26,286 nt of DNA, taken from NCBI GenBank assembly GCA_938046115.1, contig CALIXX010000008.1:1-26286 (forward strand). Direction: 5' to 3'. The position numbers were made by a program, and so were the translations under genes. Under the pieces are notes generated by a model, which was not told where the DNA came from, made no database searches, and saw only the letters and a program-made list of their open reading frames with translations. Every line of letters starts with the position of its first letter. Within the stretch, counting starts at the first letter, position 1. This document shows, in pieces, positions 8,386-14,862 of the stretch. Source of the DNA: an uncultured Candidatus Saccharibacteria bacterium (lineage in GTDB: Bacteria > Patescibacteriota > Saccharimonadia > Saccharimonadales > Saccharimonadaceae).

Positions 8386-9012
8386 CTACACATTGCGCCG
8401 ACCGAGCATCATCATGCGCACAAAGTCGAAGGCGAGGCCGCAGAGCCAGCCGAGGGCGAAGGCGGCAATAGATTCGGCACCAGAGAGTGGATAGCCGTTG
8501 AAGCGGGCAATGAGGTAGATGGCTAGAGTGAGCACGAAGGCGGCAATGGCACCAGAGAGCAGCGCGTTGGGTCGAGCAACGGTGCTACCAGTGACTTCGC
8601 TTGCCTTCTCAATGGCTGGGTTGTGGATGACTTTGCTAAAGGCGCGGCTTGAGGGCGAGAGCTGGGATTGGACGGCTGCCATGGTTTTATCGAAGCGTTC
8701 TTGCTGAGCGGCCGGGCTGGTTTGGCGTTGGCGCTCAGCGCGCTGTTGTTCGCGGGTTTCGTGCTGGAGGCGCTCAGCTTCGGCAGTGGCTCGTTTTTGC
8801 TCGGCAGCTTGCTCGTAGACTTGCTCGGCTTCGTGGCGAGCGGCCCTAAGGGTTTCGTGTCGCTGACGCGTTTCGCCCTGGAGGCTGGGGTGTTCTAACT
8901 GGCGATGCTCGCCAGATTGGCGTAGGGCGGTTAGCTGCTCGGCGCGTGATTGCTCGATGGTTTGCTCGGTGCGGCGCTCAGGTTGGCGCTTGGTGGTAAA
9001 TCGTTCTGCCAT
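8386..9012 (-). CDS. Coiled-coil protein with two C-terminal membrane helices
   Basis: A 208-residue protein of unknown function. Residues about 1-115 are extremely rich in Gln, Glu, Arg and Ala and are predicted to form a long charged coiled coil. Two hydrophobic helices follow (about 152-172 and 180-200), ending in a short RRNV tail, so the coiled coil is probably cytoplasmic and tethered to the membrane. An AAGGAG ribosome binding site at 9019-9024 lies six bases before the ATG. Only 14 bases separate it from the stop of the LPHTG surface protein gene, so the two form an operon. It may scaffold or position the surface protein or an associated machine; that is inference from neighbourhood only. 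Confidence 0.75.
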   Translation of the reverse strand: MAERFTTKRQPERRTEQTIEQSRAEQLTALRQSGEHRQLEHPSLQGETRQRHETLRAARHEAEQVYEQAAEQKRATAEAERLQHETREQQRAERQRQTSPAAQQERFDKTMAAVQSQLSPSSRAFSKVIHNPAIEKASEVTGSTVARPNALLSGAIAAFVLTLAIYLIARFNGYPLSGAESIAAFALGWLCGLAFDFVRMMMLGRRNV

Positions 9013-9026
9013 TGGTTTCTCCTTGG

Positions 9027-10646
9027 TTAGATTGTTCCGGCGTTAAAGTTGCGGCGCACGAGGCGGATCTCGGTGCTGAGTTGGCGTGAGCGGGCGTAGA
9101 AGAAGACCACTACTGCAAGGACGATGCCAGCAAAGATGATATTTTCGCTGCTACCAGTGTGGGGTAGCTCGGTTACGACTTGCTCGACGACGCGCTTCTC
9201 AGCAGGGCAATCTACCTTGGTGCTGAGTGTATTGCCGAAGGTGTTGTCGATGCGGCAATCGTAGGAGGTTGCGTTGCTGGTGCCAGTACCCATTGAAGGA
9301 ATCTGATCTTTGAGCTGGACGGTAAATTGCCGCTCTTGGCTCTCGCCTGGCTTGATCTCCACAGCTGGCCAGCTGAGGATGGTTGCATCGATGCTGGCGC
9401 TTTGGTTGGTGTCTTTGGCGAGTGTGCCGCCGCCAGCGTCGACGACTGTGGCGTATTGGAGGACGTCGCTGAGGTTATCGCTAAAGGTGAACTTCTCGGC
9501 ATTGAGGCCTTTGTTGGTGACGCTGAGCTTATAGGTAATGCGATCGTGGGCTTTGGCGGTGACGGTGGTTGTCTCAGCACTGTTTTGGGTGAGGTTGTGG
9601 CCACTCTTGGTCTGGACAAATTTGGCAGTACAGGTCTTGTCCTCTAACCAGAGGGTGCTGTTGCCTGGGCAGGGCTGGCAGCGAGCATCATCTTTGAGTA
9701 GGGTAGGGTTGACCGGGCAGCGGGCGGGTGCAGCGATGACGAAGGTCTTGGCGCAGGCTTCGCTGGTGCGGTCGCCCAGAGAGGTTTTGACAGTGAGGAC
9801 GACGCGGTACGAGCCGGGCGTTTTCTCGCTGTAGCTGACGGTAGGCGTACTGCTCTCGAGTGTTTTGGCGAGCTTTCCATCGCGGTAAACGTGGAAGACA
9901 TAGCCGGTGATGGTAGCGCCATGCTGGGCAGATGCCGCAGCGGTGAATTGGTAGGTGGTGTCGTTCTTGTTGATAGCAAGGCCACTACAGCTCGCCACTG
10001 GTGTTGGCTTGACGACGGATGGCGGCGTGCTGCAGTTTGGATAGGTACCGACCTGGCCGGGTGGGCAGACAGGTGCGGGTGGTACTGTCTGAGTGATGAG
10101 GTTGCCGCAGTTGAGCATAATGGCGAACCAGCCAAACTTCGCTGAGTGGCCAACGAATGCTCGGTAGGTGAAGTTCCCCCACAAGCGGTGTGGCCGGTAG
10201 TAGAAGTTACGCATTCCACCTTGCGCTGCCTTCACAGAATACACGCCTTCGCCCTGAGCAGCACTAAAGTGCGGCGTCATTCCCCACGAGTAGGTGTTCT
10301 CGGTGCTGCGCCGGGTCTCCAGGCGAGTTGTCGCTTGCTGCAGCTCGGCACGGGTAATGCCGATGGTGCTGTAGAGGTCACGGATGTTGTTGGTGTTGGC
10401 ATCGTAATGTGCCATCAGCTGCGATCCATTGCTAATACCGCCATAGATCATATCGCTTGGGTCGGCGGCGTTAGCCGATTCTGGTGGCGCAAGCAGCGTG
10501 AACGATTGCACGACGAGTGCTAGCGCGGTAAATATCAGCCCCAAGCGACGTGTTGCTTCTTCCTTGCGCAAACGCTTCGCATAGAAGCTCAGCTGGCCGA
10601 CGATCGCCGGGCTGAGCGATAAGTTTGATACGAGTTTCCGAAACAT
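9027..10646 (-). CDS. LPxTG-like anchored surface protein with PKD-like and DUF11-type domains
   Basis: A 539-residue secreted protein. A basic N-terminus leads to a hydrophobic segment and a likely signal peptidase site at SANA-AD (about residues 58-61). An N-terminal domain follows, with the MAHYDANTNNIRDLY motif, then a Cys/Pro linker, a PKD-like beta domain (about 209-302) and a DUF11-type adhesin repeat (about 349-465). The C-terminus has LPHTG (494-498), a hydrophobic helix and a basic segment, the layout of a sortase sorting signal, but with an unusually long tail after the helix. No sortase gene is in the window. The start at 10646 is chosen because GGGGGT precedes it at the right distance and a promoter lies about 47 bases upstream; an upstream start would fall outside the transcript. 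It probably decorates the cell surface or mediates attachment. Confidence 0.86.
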   Translation of the reverse strand: MFRKLVSNLSLSPAIVGQLSFYAKRLRKEEATRRLGLIFTALALVVQSFTLLAPPESANAADPSDMIYGGISNGSQLMAHYDANTNNIRDLYSTIGITRAELQQATTRLETRRSTENTYSWGMTPHFSAAQGEGVYSVKAAQGGMRNFYYRPHRLWGNFTYRAFVGHSAKFGWFAIMLNCGNLITQTVPPAPVCPPGQVGTYPNCSTPPSVVKPTPVASCSGLAINKNDTTYQFTAAASAQHGATITGYVFHVYRDGKLAKTLESSTPTVSYSEKTPGSYRVVLTVKTSLGDRTSEACAKTFVIAAPARCPVNPTLLKDDARCQPCPGNSTLWLEDKTCTAKFVQTKSGHNLTQNSAETTTVTAKAHDRITYKLSVTNKGLNAEKFTFSDNLSDVLQYATVVDAGGGTLAKDTNQSASIDATILSWPAVEIKPGESQERQFTVQLKDQIPSMGTGTSNATSYDCRIDNTFGNTLSTKVDCPAEKRVVEQVVTELPHTGSSENIIFAGIVLAVVVFFYARSRQLSTEIRLVRRNFNAGTI

Positions 10647-10692
10647 GATGTACCCCCATAGACCATCGATGTTAGCTAAATGTTCTATGTAT

Positions 10693-10721
10693 ATTCTAGC
10701 AATGTGTTGCACGAAATGCAA
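10693..10721 (-). promoter_or_regulatory. Promoter of the LPHTG surface protein operon
   Basis: On the minus strand TTGCAT (10716-10721), 17-base spacer, TAGAAT (10693-10698). It gives a leader of roughly 40 bases containing GGGGG just before the ATG, in contrast to the leaderless genes around it. Confidence 0.62.
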
Positions 10722-10781
10722 TTGTTTATTGGTTGTGCTTACTGATATATGATGCAGAACCTGTGGCGTGGCTCGTCTCAT

Positions 10782-10811
10782 TTGACAATAAGCTCCAATT
10801 TAGAGAATAAT
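10782..10811 (+). promoter_or_regulatory. Promoter of the helix-hairpin-helix protein gene (leaderless)
   Basis: TTGACA (10782-10787), 18-base spacer, AATAAT (10806-10811). The hexamer ends 7 bases before the ATG at 10819, so the transcript would begin at the start codon. Confidence 0.6.
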
Positions 10812-10818
10812 ATGGAAT

Positions 10819-11265
10819 ATGGCTCGCTCTGCTCGCTCACACCATCCCAATGACTTCGCGCTCAATATTGCGCATGATGAGCTAGATCTCTTTCGCTGGT
10901 TTCTATTGGTGTATCTGCTGGGTAAGCCGATTCAATCACCGGTGGCGGTGCAGACCTGGCGTCTCTTGGTGGAGCACCAGCTTGATACGCCGTGGGCACT
11001 GCTTGCGGTGGAACGGAGGCGCCTCGTGCGGCTACTGGACGAAGGCAAATACACACGCTACGACGAGAAAACAGCGACGGCGCTGCGACTCTGTGCGCAG
11101 CAGCTGATCGACCAGTATGATGGCTCGCTGATGCTGCTTATAGAGAGTAGCCGGAGCGAAGTAGAGTGCGCCAAACGCTTGCAAAAATTCTACGGCGTCG
11201 GGCCAAAGACGGCGGAGATTTTCTTGCGCGGCATAGAGGAACTATTTGCTCAGCGTGTGGAGTGA
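10819..11265 (+). CDS. Small helix-hairpin-helix (HhH-GPD-like) DNA-binding protein
   Basis: A 148-residue all-helical protein with a clear helix-hairpin-helix motif, LQKFYGVGPKTAEIFLRG (about residues 121-138). The N-terminal half, including WFLLVYLLGKPIQS and WRLLVEHQLDTPWAL, recalls the first helices of endonuclease III-type glycosylases (FLVALILSQQT region). After the HhH motif it stops short: there is no catalytic Asp loop and no four-Cys iron-sulfur cluster as in Nth or MutY. It may be a reduced, DNA-binding but non-catalytic member, or it may act with a partner. The start is set by the promoter ending 7 bases upstream. A 36-base gap with a ribosome binding site leads to the phosphodiesterase gene, so the two probably share a transcript. 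Confidence 0.75.
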   Translation: MARSARSHHPNDFALNIAHDELDLFRWFLLVYLLGKPIQSPVAVQTWRLLVEHQLDTPWALLAVERRRLVRLLDEGKYTRYDEKTATALRLCAQQLIDQYDGSLMLLIESSRSEVECAKRLQKFYGVGPKTAEIFLRGIEELFAQRVE

Positions 11266-11301
11266 AGATATAGCGAGAAAAACCATAGGCGAGGAGACGT
11301 A

Positions 11302-12234
11302 ATGTTTTATAAATTTCGGAAGAGAGCACATACAGTAGCACGATGGAGTCAGCAGCACTGGCGGGGGTTGACAGTAATTGTAGTGATTATAATGGGGTTG
11401 TGGCTCAATAATACGAGTCTCTTTGTGCCAACGCAGCATCCACGGATACTCGCTCACCGAGGTCTTGCGCAGACCTTTGACTATAGCAAAGTTGGTAATG
11501 ACACCAACACAGCGGCCATTATGGATAAGCCCGAGCACCCCTATCTTGAGAATACAATCCCATCTATGCGCGCCGCCTTCGATCATGGTGCGGATGTGGT
11601 GGAGCTTGACCTCAAGCTCACGAAAGATCAGCAACTAGCGGTTTTCCATGATTCAACACTAGAATATCGCACAGAAGCCAAGGGCGAGATTGGCAACTAC
11701 ACGATGGCTGAGCTCAAGCAGCTTGACATTGGTTATGGCTACACGGCGGATGGTGGCAAAACCTTTCCATTCCGCGGCAAAGGGGTGGGCTTGATGCCCA
11801 CGTTAGATGAGGTGCTGGCAGCCTTTCCACACAAGGATCTTCTTTTACACGTTAAGGACGGCAACCACCAGACATACGAAGTGCTGTGGGGAAAGCTCCG
11901 GGCAATGAACCCTGAACGCTTCAAACAAATAACAGTCTACGGTAATGACGATGGCATTGCCTGGCTGCGCCAACAAAGCGCGACGCTGCGTCTCTGCTCC
12001 AAGGCAATGATGAAGGCCGGATTGCTGCGTTACTTGGCAGTTGGCTGGCCAGGTAAGTTTGTTGACCGTATGGCGGCGGTAAACACGCGAGTAATGTTGG
12101 TCGAAGGCGATGGACAGTGGTCAGCTGGGTTTGATACAGCGGAGAGTGTGGCGCAGATACCGCCACAGTTTGGCGGATATGTCTGGACGAACCGGGTTGA
12201 CCGTGTGCAGCCAGCGCTCGCGCGGCGGCGCTGA
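11302..12234 (+). CDS. Membrane-anchored glycerophosphodiester phosphodiesterase
   Basis: A 310-residue GDPD-family enzyme that hydrolyses glycerophosphodiesters to glycerol 3-phosphate and an alcohol. An N-terminal basic segment and one helix (about residues 22-40) place the catalytic domain outside the cell. Active-site signatures are AHRG (His 52, Arg 53), LENT (Glu 83), VELDLK (Glu 101, Asp 103), VFHD (His 116) and LHVKDG (Lys 185). A 15-20 residue insertion follows HRGL before the LENT motif. The start is supported by GAGGAG five bases upstream. It could scavenge phospholipid headgroups or teichoic-acid-like material from a host, sensible for an organism that cannot make its own lipids, but the substrate is inferred. 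Confidence 0.9.
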   Translation: MFYKFRKRAHTVARWSQQHWRGLTVIVVIIMGLWLNNTSLFVPTQHPRILAHRGLAQTFDYSKVGNDTNTAAIMDKPEHPYLENTIPSMRAAFDHGADVVELDLKLTKDQQLAVFHDSTLEYRTEAKGEIGNYTMAELKQLDIGYGYTADGGKTFPFRGKGVGLMPTLDEVLAAFPHKDLLLHVKDGNHQTYEVLWGKLRAMNPERFKQITVYGNDDGIAWLRQQSATLRLCSKAMMKAGLLRYLAVGWPGKFVDRMAAVNTRVMLVEGDGQWSAGFDTAESVAQIPPQFGGYVWTNRVDRVQPALARRR

Positions 12235-12320
12235 GTTTTATACACTTGAGTGAAATGAGCTAGGATAGGTGACAGACGCGTGCGTCTTGTTCTTGAGTAG
12301 TGTACAAAACGAATCATTAT

Positions 12321-12358
12321 TGTAATTTATTTACATTAGGTGTAATCTATGCGATAAT
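12321..12358 (+). promoter_or_regulatory. rclA promoter overlapped by TGTAA/TTACA half-sites (candidate operator)
   Basis: TTTACA (12330-12335), 17-base spacer, GATAAT (12353-12358). Three alternating half-sites cover it: TGTAA at 12321-12325, TTACA at 12331-12335 and TGTAA at 12341-12345. The outer two are direct repeats exactly 20 bases apart. Each adjacent pair forms an inverted repeat with a 5-base centre. A repressor bound here would block the -35 and spacer. The cognate regulator is not identified. Confidence 0.6.
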
Positions 12359-12378
12359 GTTGACGAAGGAGAAGCATA

Positions 12379-13704
12379 ATGCACACACAATTCGATGCAC
12401 TGATTATTGGTTTTGGTAAGGCAGGCAAAACGCTGGCGGTAGCGCTCGCTGGGGCGGGTCAGCGGGTAGCGCTGGTGGAGCAATCGCCGCAGATGTATGG
12501 CGGGACGTGTATTAATATTGCGTGCATTCCGACTAAAACGCTGGTGAGTGCAGCGGCAGCTGGCCGGTCGATCGACGAAGCGTTTGCGCGCAAAACAGCA
12601 GTCGTAACCAAGCTTAATAGCAAGAACTACCATATGCTTGCGGATAACCCGGGCGTGATGGTCATTGATGGCACCGCATCGTTTGTTGATGCGCATACGG
12701 TGAGTGTCCAGGCGGGTGAGCAGCACATTGAGCTGCAGGCAGAACGGTTGTTCATTAATACCGGTGCAGTGCCGGTGATGCCAGCGATTGCTGGCCTTGA
12801 GCAATCGGCCCATGTCTATACCAGTACGGAGGTGCTCAACCAGCAGCTCAAGCCGCAGCGGCTGGCAGTGATTGGTGCTGGGCCAATTGGCCTGGAGTTT
12901 GCCTCTACCTATGCAGCACTTGGTACAGAGGTCACGCTCTACCATCGCCGGGCGCAGCTGCTTCCACACGAAGAGCCGTCTGTTGCCCAAGCAGCTGCCC
13001 AGGCTCTGGAGGAGCAGGGTATAACACTGGTGCTTACATCAGACATACAACAGGTGCGCGACACAGACCGCGGCGTTGCTGTAATGAATGGCACAGATGA
13101 GCAAGTGTATGACGCCGTGCTCGTGGCGGCTGGTCGCCAGCCCAACACCAGTCAGCTTGGCCTCGCTGCCGCTGGTGTGGAGACTGATGAGCGCGGTGCG
13201 ATTATCGTTAATGACAAATTGCAGACCACTCAGCCGCACATTTGGGCACTGGGCGATGTTAATGGCGGGCCACAGTATACCTATGTGTCGCTCGACGACT
13301 TCCGTATTGTGAAGAGCCAGCTCCTTGGTGATGGCAGTTATACACGGGCTCAGCGTGCAGTACTGCCTCATGTGATATTTATGCAGACACCGCTGGCGCG
13401 GGTTGGTCTGACCGAAGCAGCAGCTCGCGCACGGTACGGCGATGATGTAAAGGTGAAGGAGCTCCCAGCTATGGCGGTGCCGCGCATGCATGTTGATAAT
13501 AAAACAACGGGTCTACTCAAAGCAGTGGTTCAGCCATCGACAGGCCATATTCTTGGTGCGACGCTCTTTTGCCAGCAGGCTCCAGAAGTGATTAATACTA
13601 TCAAAACAGCGATGGATGCTGGCTTGCCCTATACCACGCTGCGCGATCAGATCTTTACTCATCCAACGGTGAGTGAGGCGTTGAATGATTTGTTTGCGCT
13701 GTAA
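12379..13704 (+). CDS. rclA: RclA-type flavin-dependent disulfide/copper reductase
   Basis: A 441-residue class I pyridine nucleotide-disulfide oxidoreductase. The N-terminus IIGFGKAGKTLAVALA, followed by MYGGTCINIACIPTKTLV, is close to E. coli RclA, which protects against hypochlorous acid and reduces Cu(II). Visible are the FAD-binding glycine motif (GFGKAG), redox Cys 44 and Cys 49, the NAD(P) motif GAGPIG (166-171), the second FAD motif ALGDVNGG (Asp 293), and the C-terminal IFTHPTVSE with His 428 and Glu 433. The protein is full length. AAGGAG seven bases before the ATG is a strong ribosome binding site, and the promoter carries likely operator repeats, so expression is probably stress-induced. 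It is transcribed alone. Exposure to neutrophil oxidants, or to thiol and copper stress, is the likely reason to keep it. MerA is the main alternative, but the N-terminal metal domain and C-terminal Cys pair of MerA are absent. Confidence 0.9.
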   Translation: MHTQFDALIIGFGKAGKTLAVALAGAGQRVALVEQSPQMYGGTCINIACIPTKTLVSAAAAGRSIDEAFARKTAVVTKLNSKNYHMLADNPGVMVIDGTASFVDAHTVSVQAGEQHIELQAERLFINTGAVPVMPAIAGLEQSAHVYTSTEVLNQQLKPQRLAVIGAGPIGLEFASTYAALGTEVTLYHRRAQLLPHEEPSVAQAAAQALEEQGITLVLTSDIQQVRDTDRGVAVMNGTDEQVYDAVLVAAGRQPNTSQLGLAAAGVETDERGAIIVNDKLQTTQPHIWALGDVNGGPQYTYVSLDDFRIVKSQLLGDGSYTRAQRAVLPHVIFMQTPLARVGLTEAAARARYGDDVKVKELPAMAVPRMHVDNKTTGLLKAVVQPSTGHILGATLFCQQAPEVINTIKTAMDAGLPYTTLRDQIFTHPTVSEALNDLFAL

Positions 13705-13735
13705 GTATTGTGTTAGCAAGGTGATAGATAGTGTA

Positions 13736-13764
13736 TTGTGTAGAGTAGCAGACTGTTTTATAAT
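13736..13764 (+). promoter_or_regulatory. Promoter of the 121-residue hypothetical (near-leaderless)
   Basis: TTGTGT (13736-13741), 17-base spacer, TATAAT (13759-13764). The hexamer ends 9 bases before the ATG at 13774, leaving a leader of about 2-3 bases. Confidence 0.65.
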
Positions 13765-13773
13765 AAAAACACT

Positions 13774-14139
13774 ATGAACAAAAGACCTCCACTCACCGAC
13801 AAACCACCAGTACAACCAGAAGATGATCGTGTTGATGCGAGCGAGATTAAGCTAAGTCCTGAGGAGTGTGAGATTATTCGAAGGTTTCGGCTTGGTGAGG
13901 TGGCGATTGTAGACACAAAGGCTGCAGAGCTTGTAAGCGCCGAAGATGCATTGAGGGCGTTCTTTGGATCTCGCACAGAGAGCCGCACGCCACGCTCAAT
14001 ACTAGAGGAAAGTAATTCTGGCCATATAGCCTTTCTTACTAGATTGTCAGAGCTCGAGGATCCTAACGAAGTATGTCGAATCATTGATGCATGCCGACGC
14101 GCAGAACGTGAAGCTCATCATGGACAAGCCTACGTTTAA
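13774..14139 (+). CDS. Hypothetical soluble protein, 121 residues
   Basis: I do not recognise this protein. The first 25 residues are Pro- and Asp-rich and probably disordered. The rest is charged and mostly helical, with segments LSPEECEIIRRFRLGE, AEDALRAFFGSR and NEVCRIIDACRRAEREA. No membrane segment, signal peptide or metal site is evident. A consensus promoter immediately upstream fixes the ATG and makes it likely to be a real gene. It stands alone and converges on the 190-residue membrane protein gene, with 64 bases between their stops. Confidence 0.68.
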   Translation: MNKRPPLTDKPPVQPEDDRVDASEIKLSPEECEIIRRFRLGEVAIVDTKAAELVSAEDALRAFFGSRTESRTPRSILEESNSGHIAFLTRLSELEDPNEVCRIIDACRRAEREAHHGQAYV

Positions 14140-14150
14140 GGATATATTTG

Positions 14151-14164
14151 AGAGTAGCTACTCT
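14151..14164. repeat. Perfect 14-base palindrome between convergent genes
   Basis: AGAGTAGCTACTCT is its own reverse complement and sits 11 bases after one stop and 39 before the other. A second palindrome, GCTAGCTAGC, lies nearby at about 14191-14200. Together they could fold into stems marking the 3' ends of the two convergent transcripts, although no T-run follows. Confidence 0.5.
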
Positions 14165-14203
14165 GCTATTTAATACTAAATATAGTGCTGCTAGCTAGCG
14201 CTG

Positions 14204-14776
14204 CTACGCCGCCCGAAACTCATACACAAGCGCACCTGTCTTTTGTGAGAGACAGATGATGTCTAGGTCGGGCGAGCCGTGTTTGTCTGGGAGTGTTTGG
14301 CCAAGATAATGGAAGCGAATAATACACGAGCTATCTGGCGTAGTGGCTGAGTTTAGTAGGGTATGTGCTGTGCCAGACACCTTTTCTGAAGAATCAAGTG
14401 GCAATGTGCGCCCAAGCCGCGAATATGCCATCCACCCCGTGCAGCCAAATGTGCAATCGCGAAATGGCTGGCTAGCGAGCAGACGCTGACGTGCGGTGTG
14501 GTCGGTGATAGTGCCGATGACGATACCACCTGGCCCATCAATATTGATAAATTCACCGCGGCTTAGGGCAATGTCGAGCGACTGCGTGGCCTCGCTTTTC
14601 ACTCGCTGCGCGAGTTCCTTCGTCGCGTTCGTCCAGAGTGGTTCGGGTCGCATTGCGTGCAGGACAGTGCTCATGCCAACGCCTACCACGATGAGCAGAA
14701 TTATTACCACAAGCGGCAGCCATAGATGGCGGAGAAGAGTGAGAAGCTTGGCGAGTGTATGGCGCATGTATTTCAT
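14204..14776 (-). CDS. Hypothetical membrane-anchored extracytoplasmic protein with four Cys
   Basis: A 190-residue protein with a basic N-terminus, one hydrophobic helix (about residues 18-40) and an external domain containing four Cys (108, 112, 151, 175) that could form two disulfides. Sequence such as INIDGPGGIVIGTI and TGALVYEFRAA suggests a mainly beta or mixed fold. No family is recognised. An excellent promoter ends six bases before the ATG, so the start is at 14776; an alternative ATG three codons in is possible. It lies next to, but is transcribed separately from, the signal peptidase/LamG gene, and both place cysteine-containing domains outside the membrane. Confidence 0.7.
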   Translation of the reverse strand: MKYMRHTLAKLLTLLRHLWLPLVVIILLIVVGVGMSTVLHAMRPEPLWTNATKELAQRVKSEATQSLDIALSRGEFINIDGPGGIVIGTITDHTARQRLLASQPFRDCTFGCTGWMAYSRLGRTLPLDSSEKVSGTAHTLLNSATTPDSSCIIRFHYLGQTLPDKHGSPDLDIICLSQKTGALVYEFRAA

Positions 14777-14782
14777 ACATAT

Positions 14783-14811
14783 AATATATATCAGGCGCTG
14801 GATGCTTGCAA
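14783..14811 (-). promoter_or_regulatory. Promoter of the 190-residue membrane protein (leaderless)
   Basis: On the minus strand TTGCAA (14806-14811), 17-base spacer, TATATT (14783-14788). The hexamer ends 6 bases before the ATG. Confidence 0.65.
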
Positions 14812-14862
14812 TGAGAATAAAACGATGTAATAGCTAAGAATATAAGAGTAGCTTATCGTGTG

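Noticed and set aside
8320..8526. Short plus-strand frame after the antisense-facing promoter
   Set aside because: Most of it is antisense to the coiled-coil gene, and its composition mirrors that gene's complement.
10647..10781. N-terminal extension of the LPHTG protein
   Set aside because: It spans the promoter and lacks a ribosome site; the signal peptide starts properly at 10646.
12331..12990. 219-codon minus-strand frame over rclA
   Set aside because: It is antisense to a well-conserved enzyme and overlaps its promoter; no recognisable domain.
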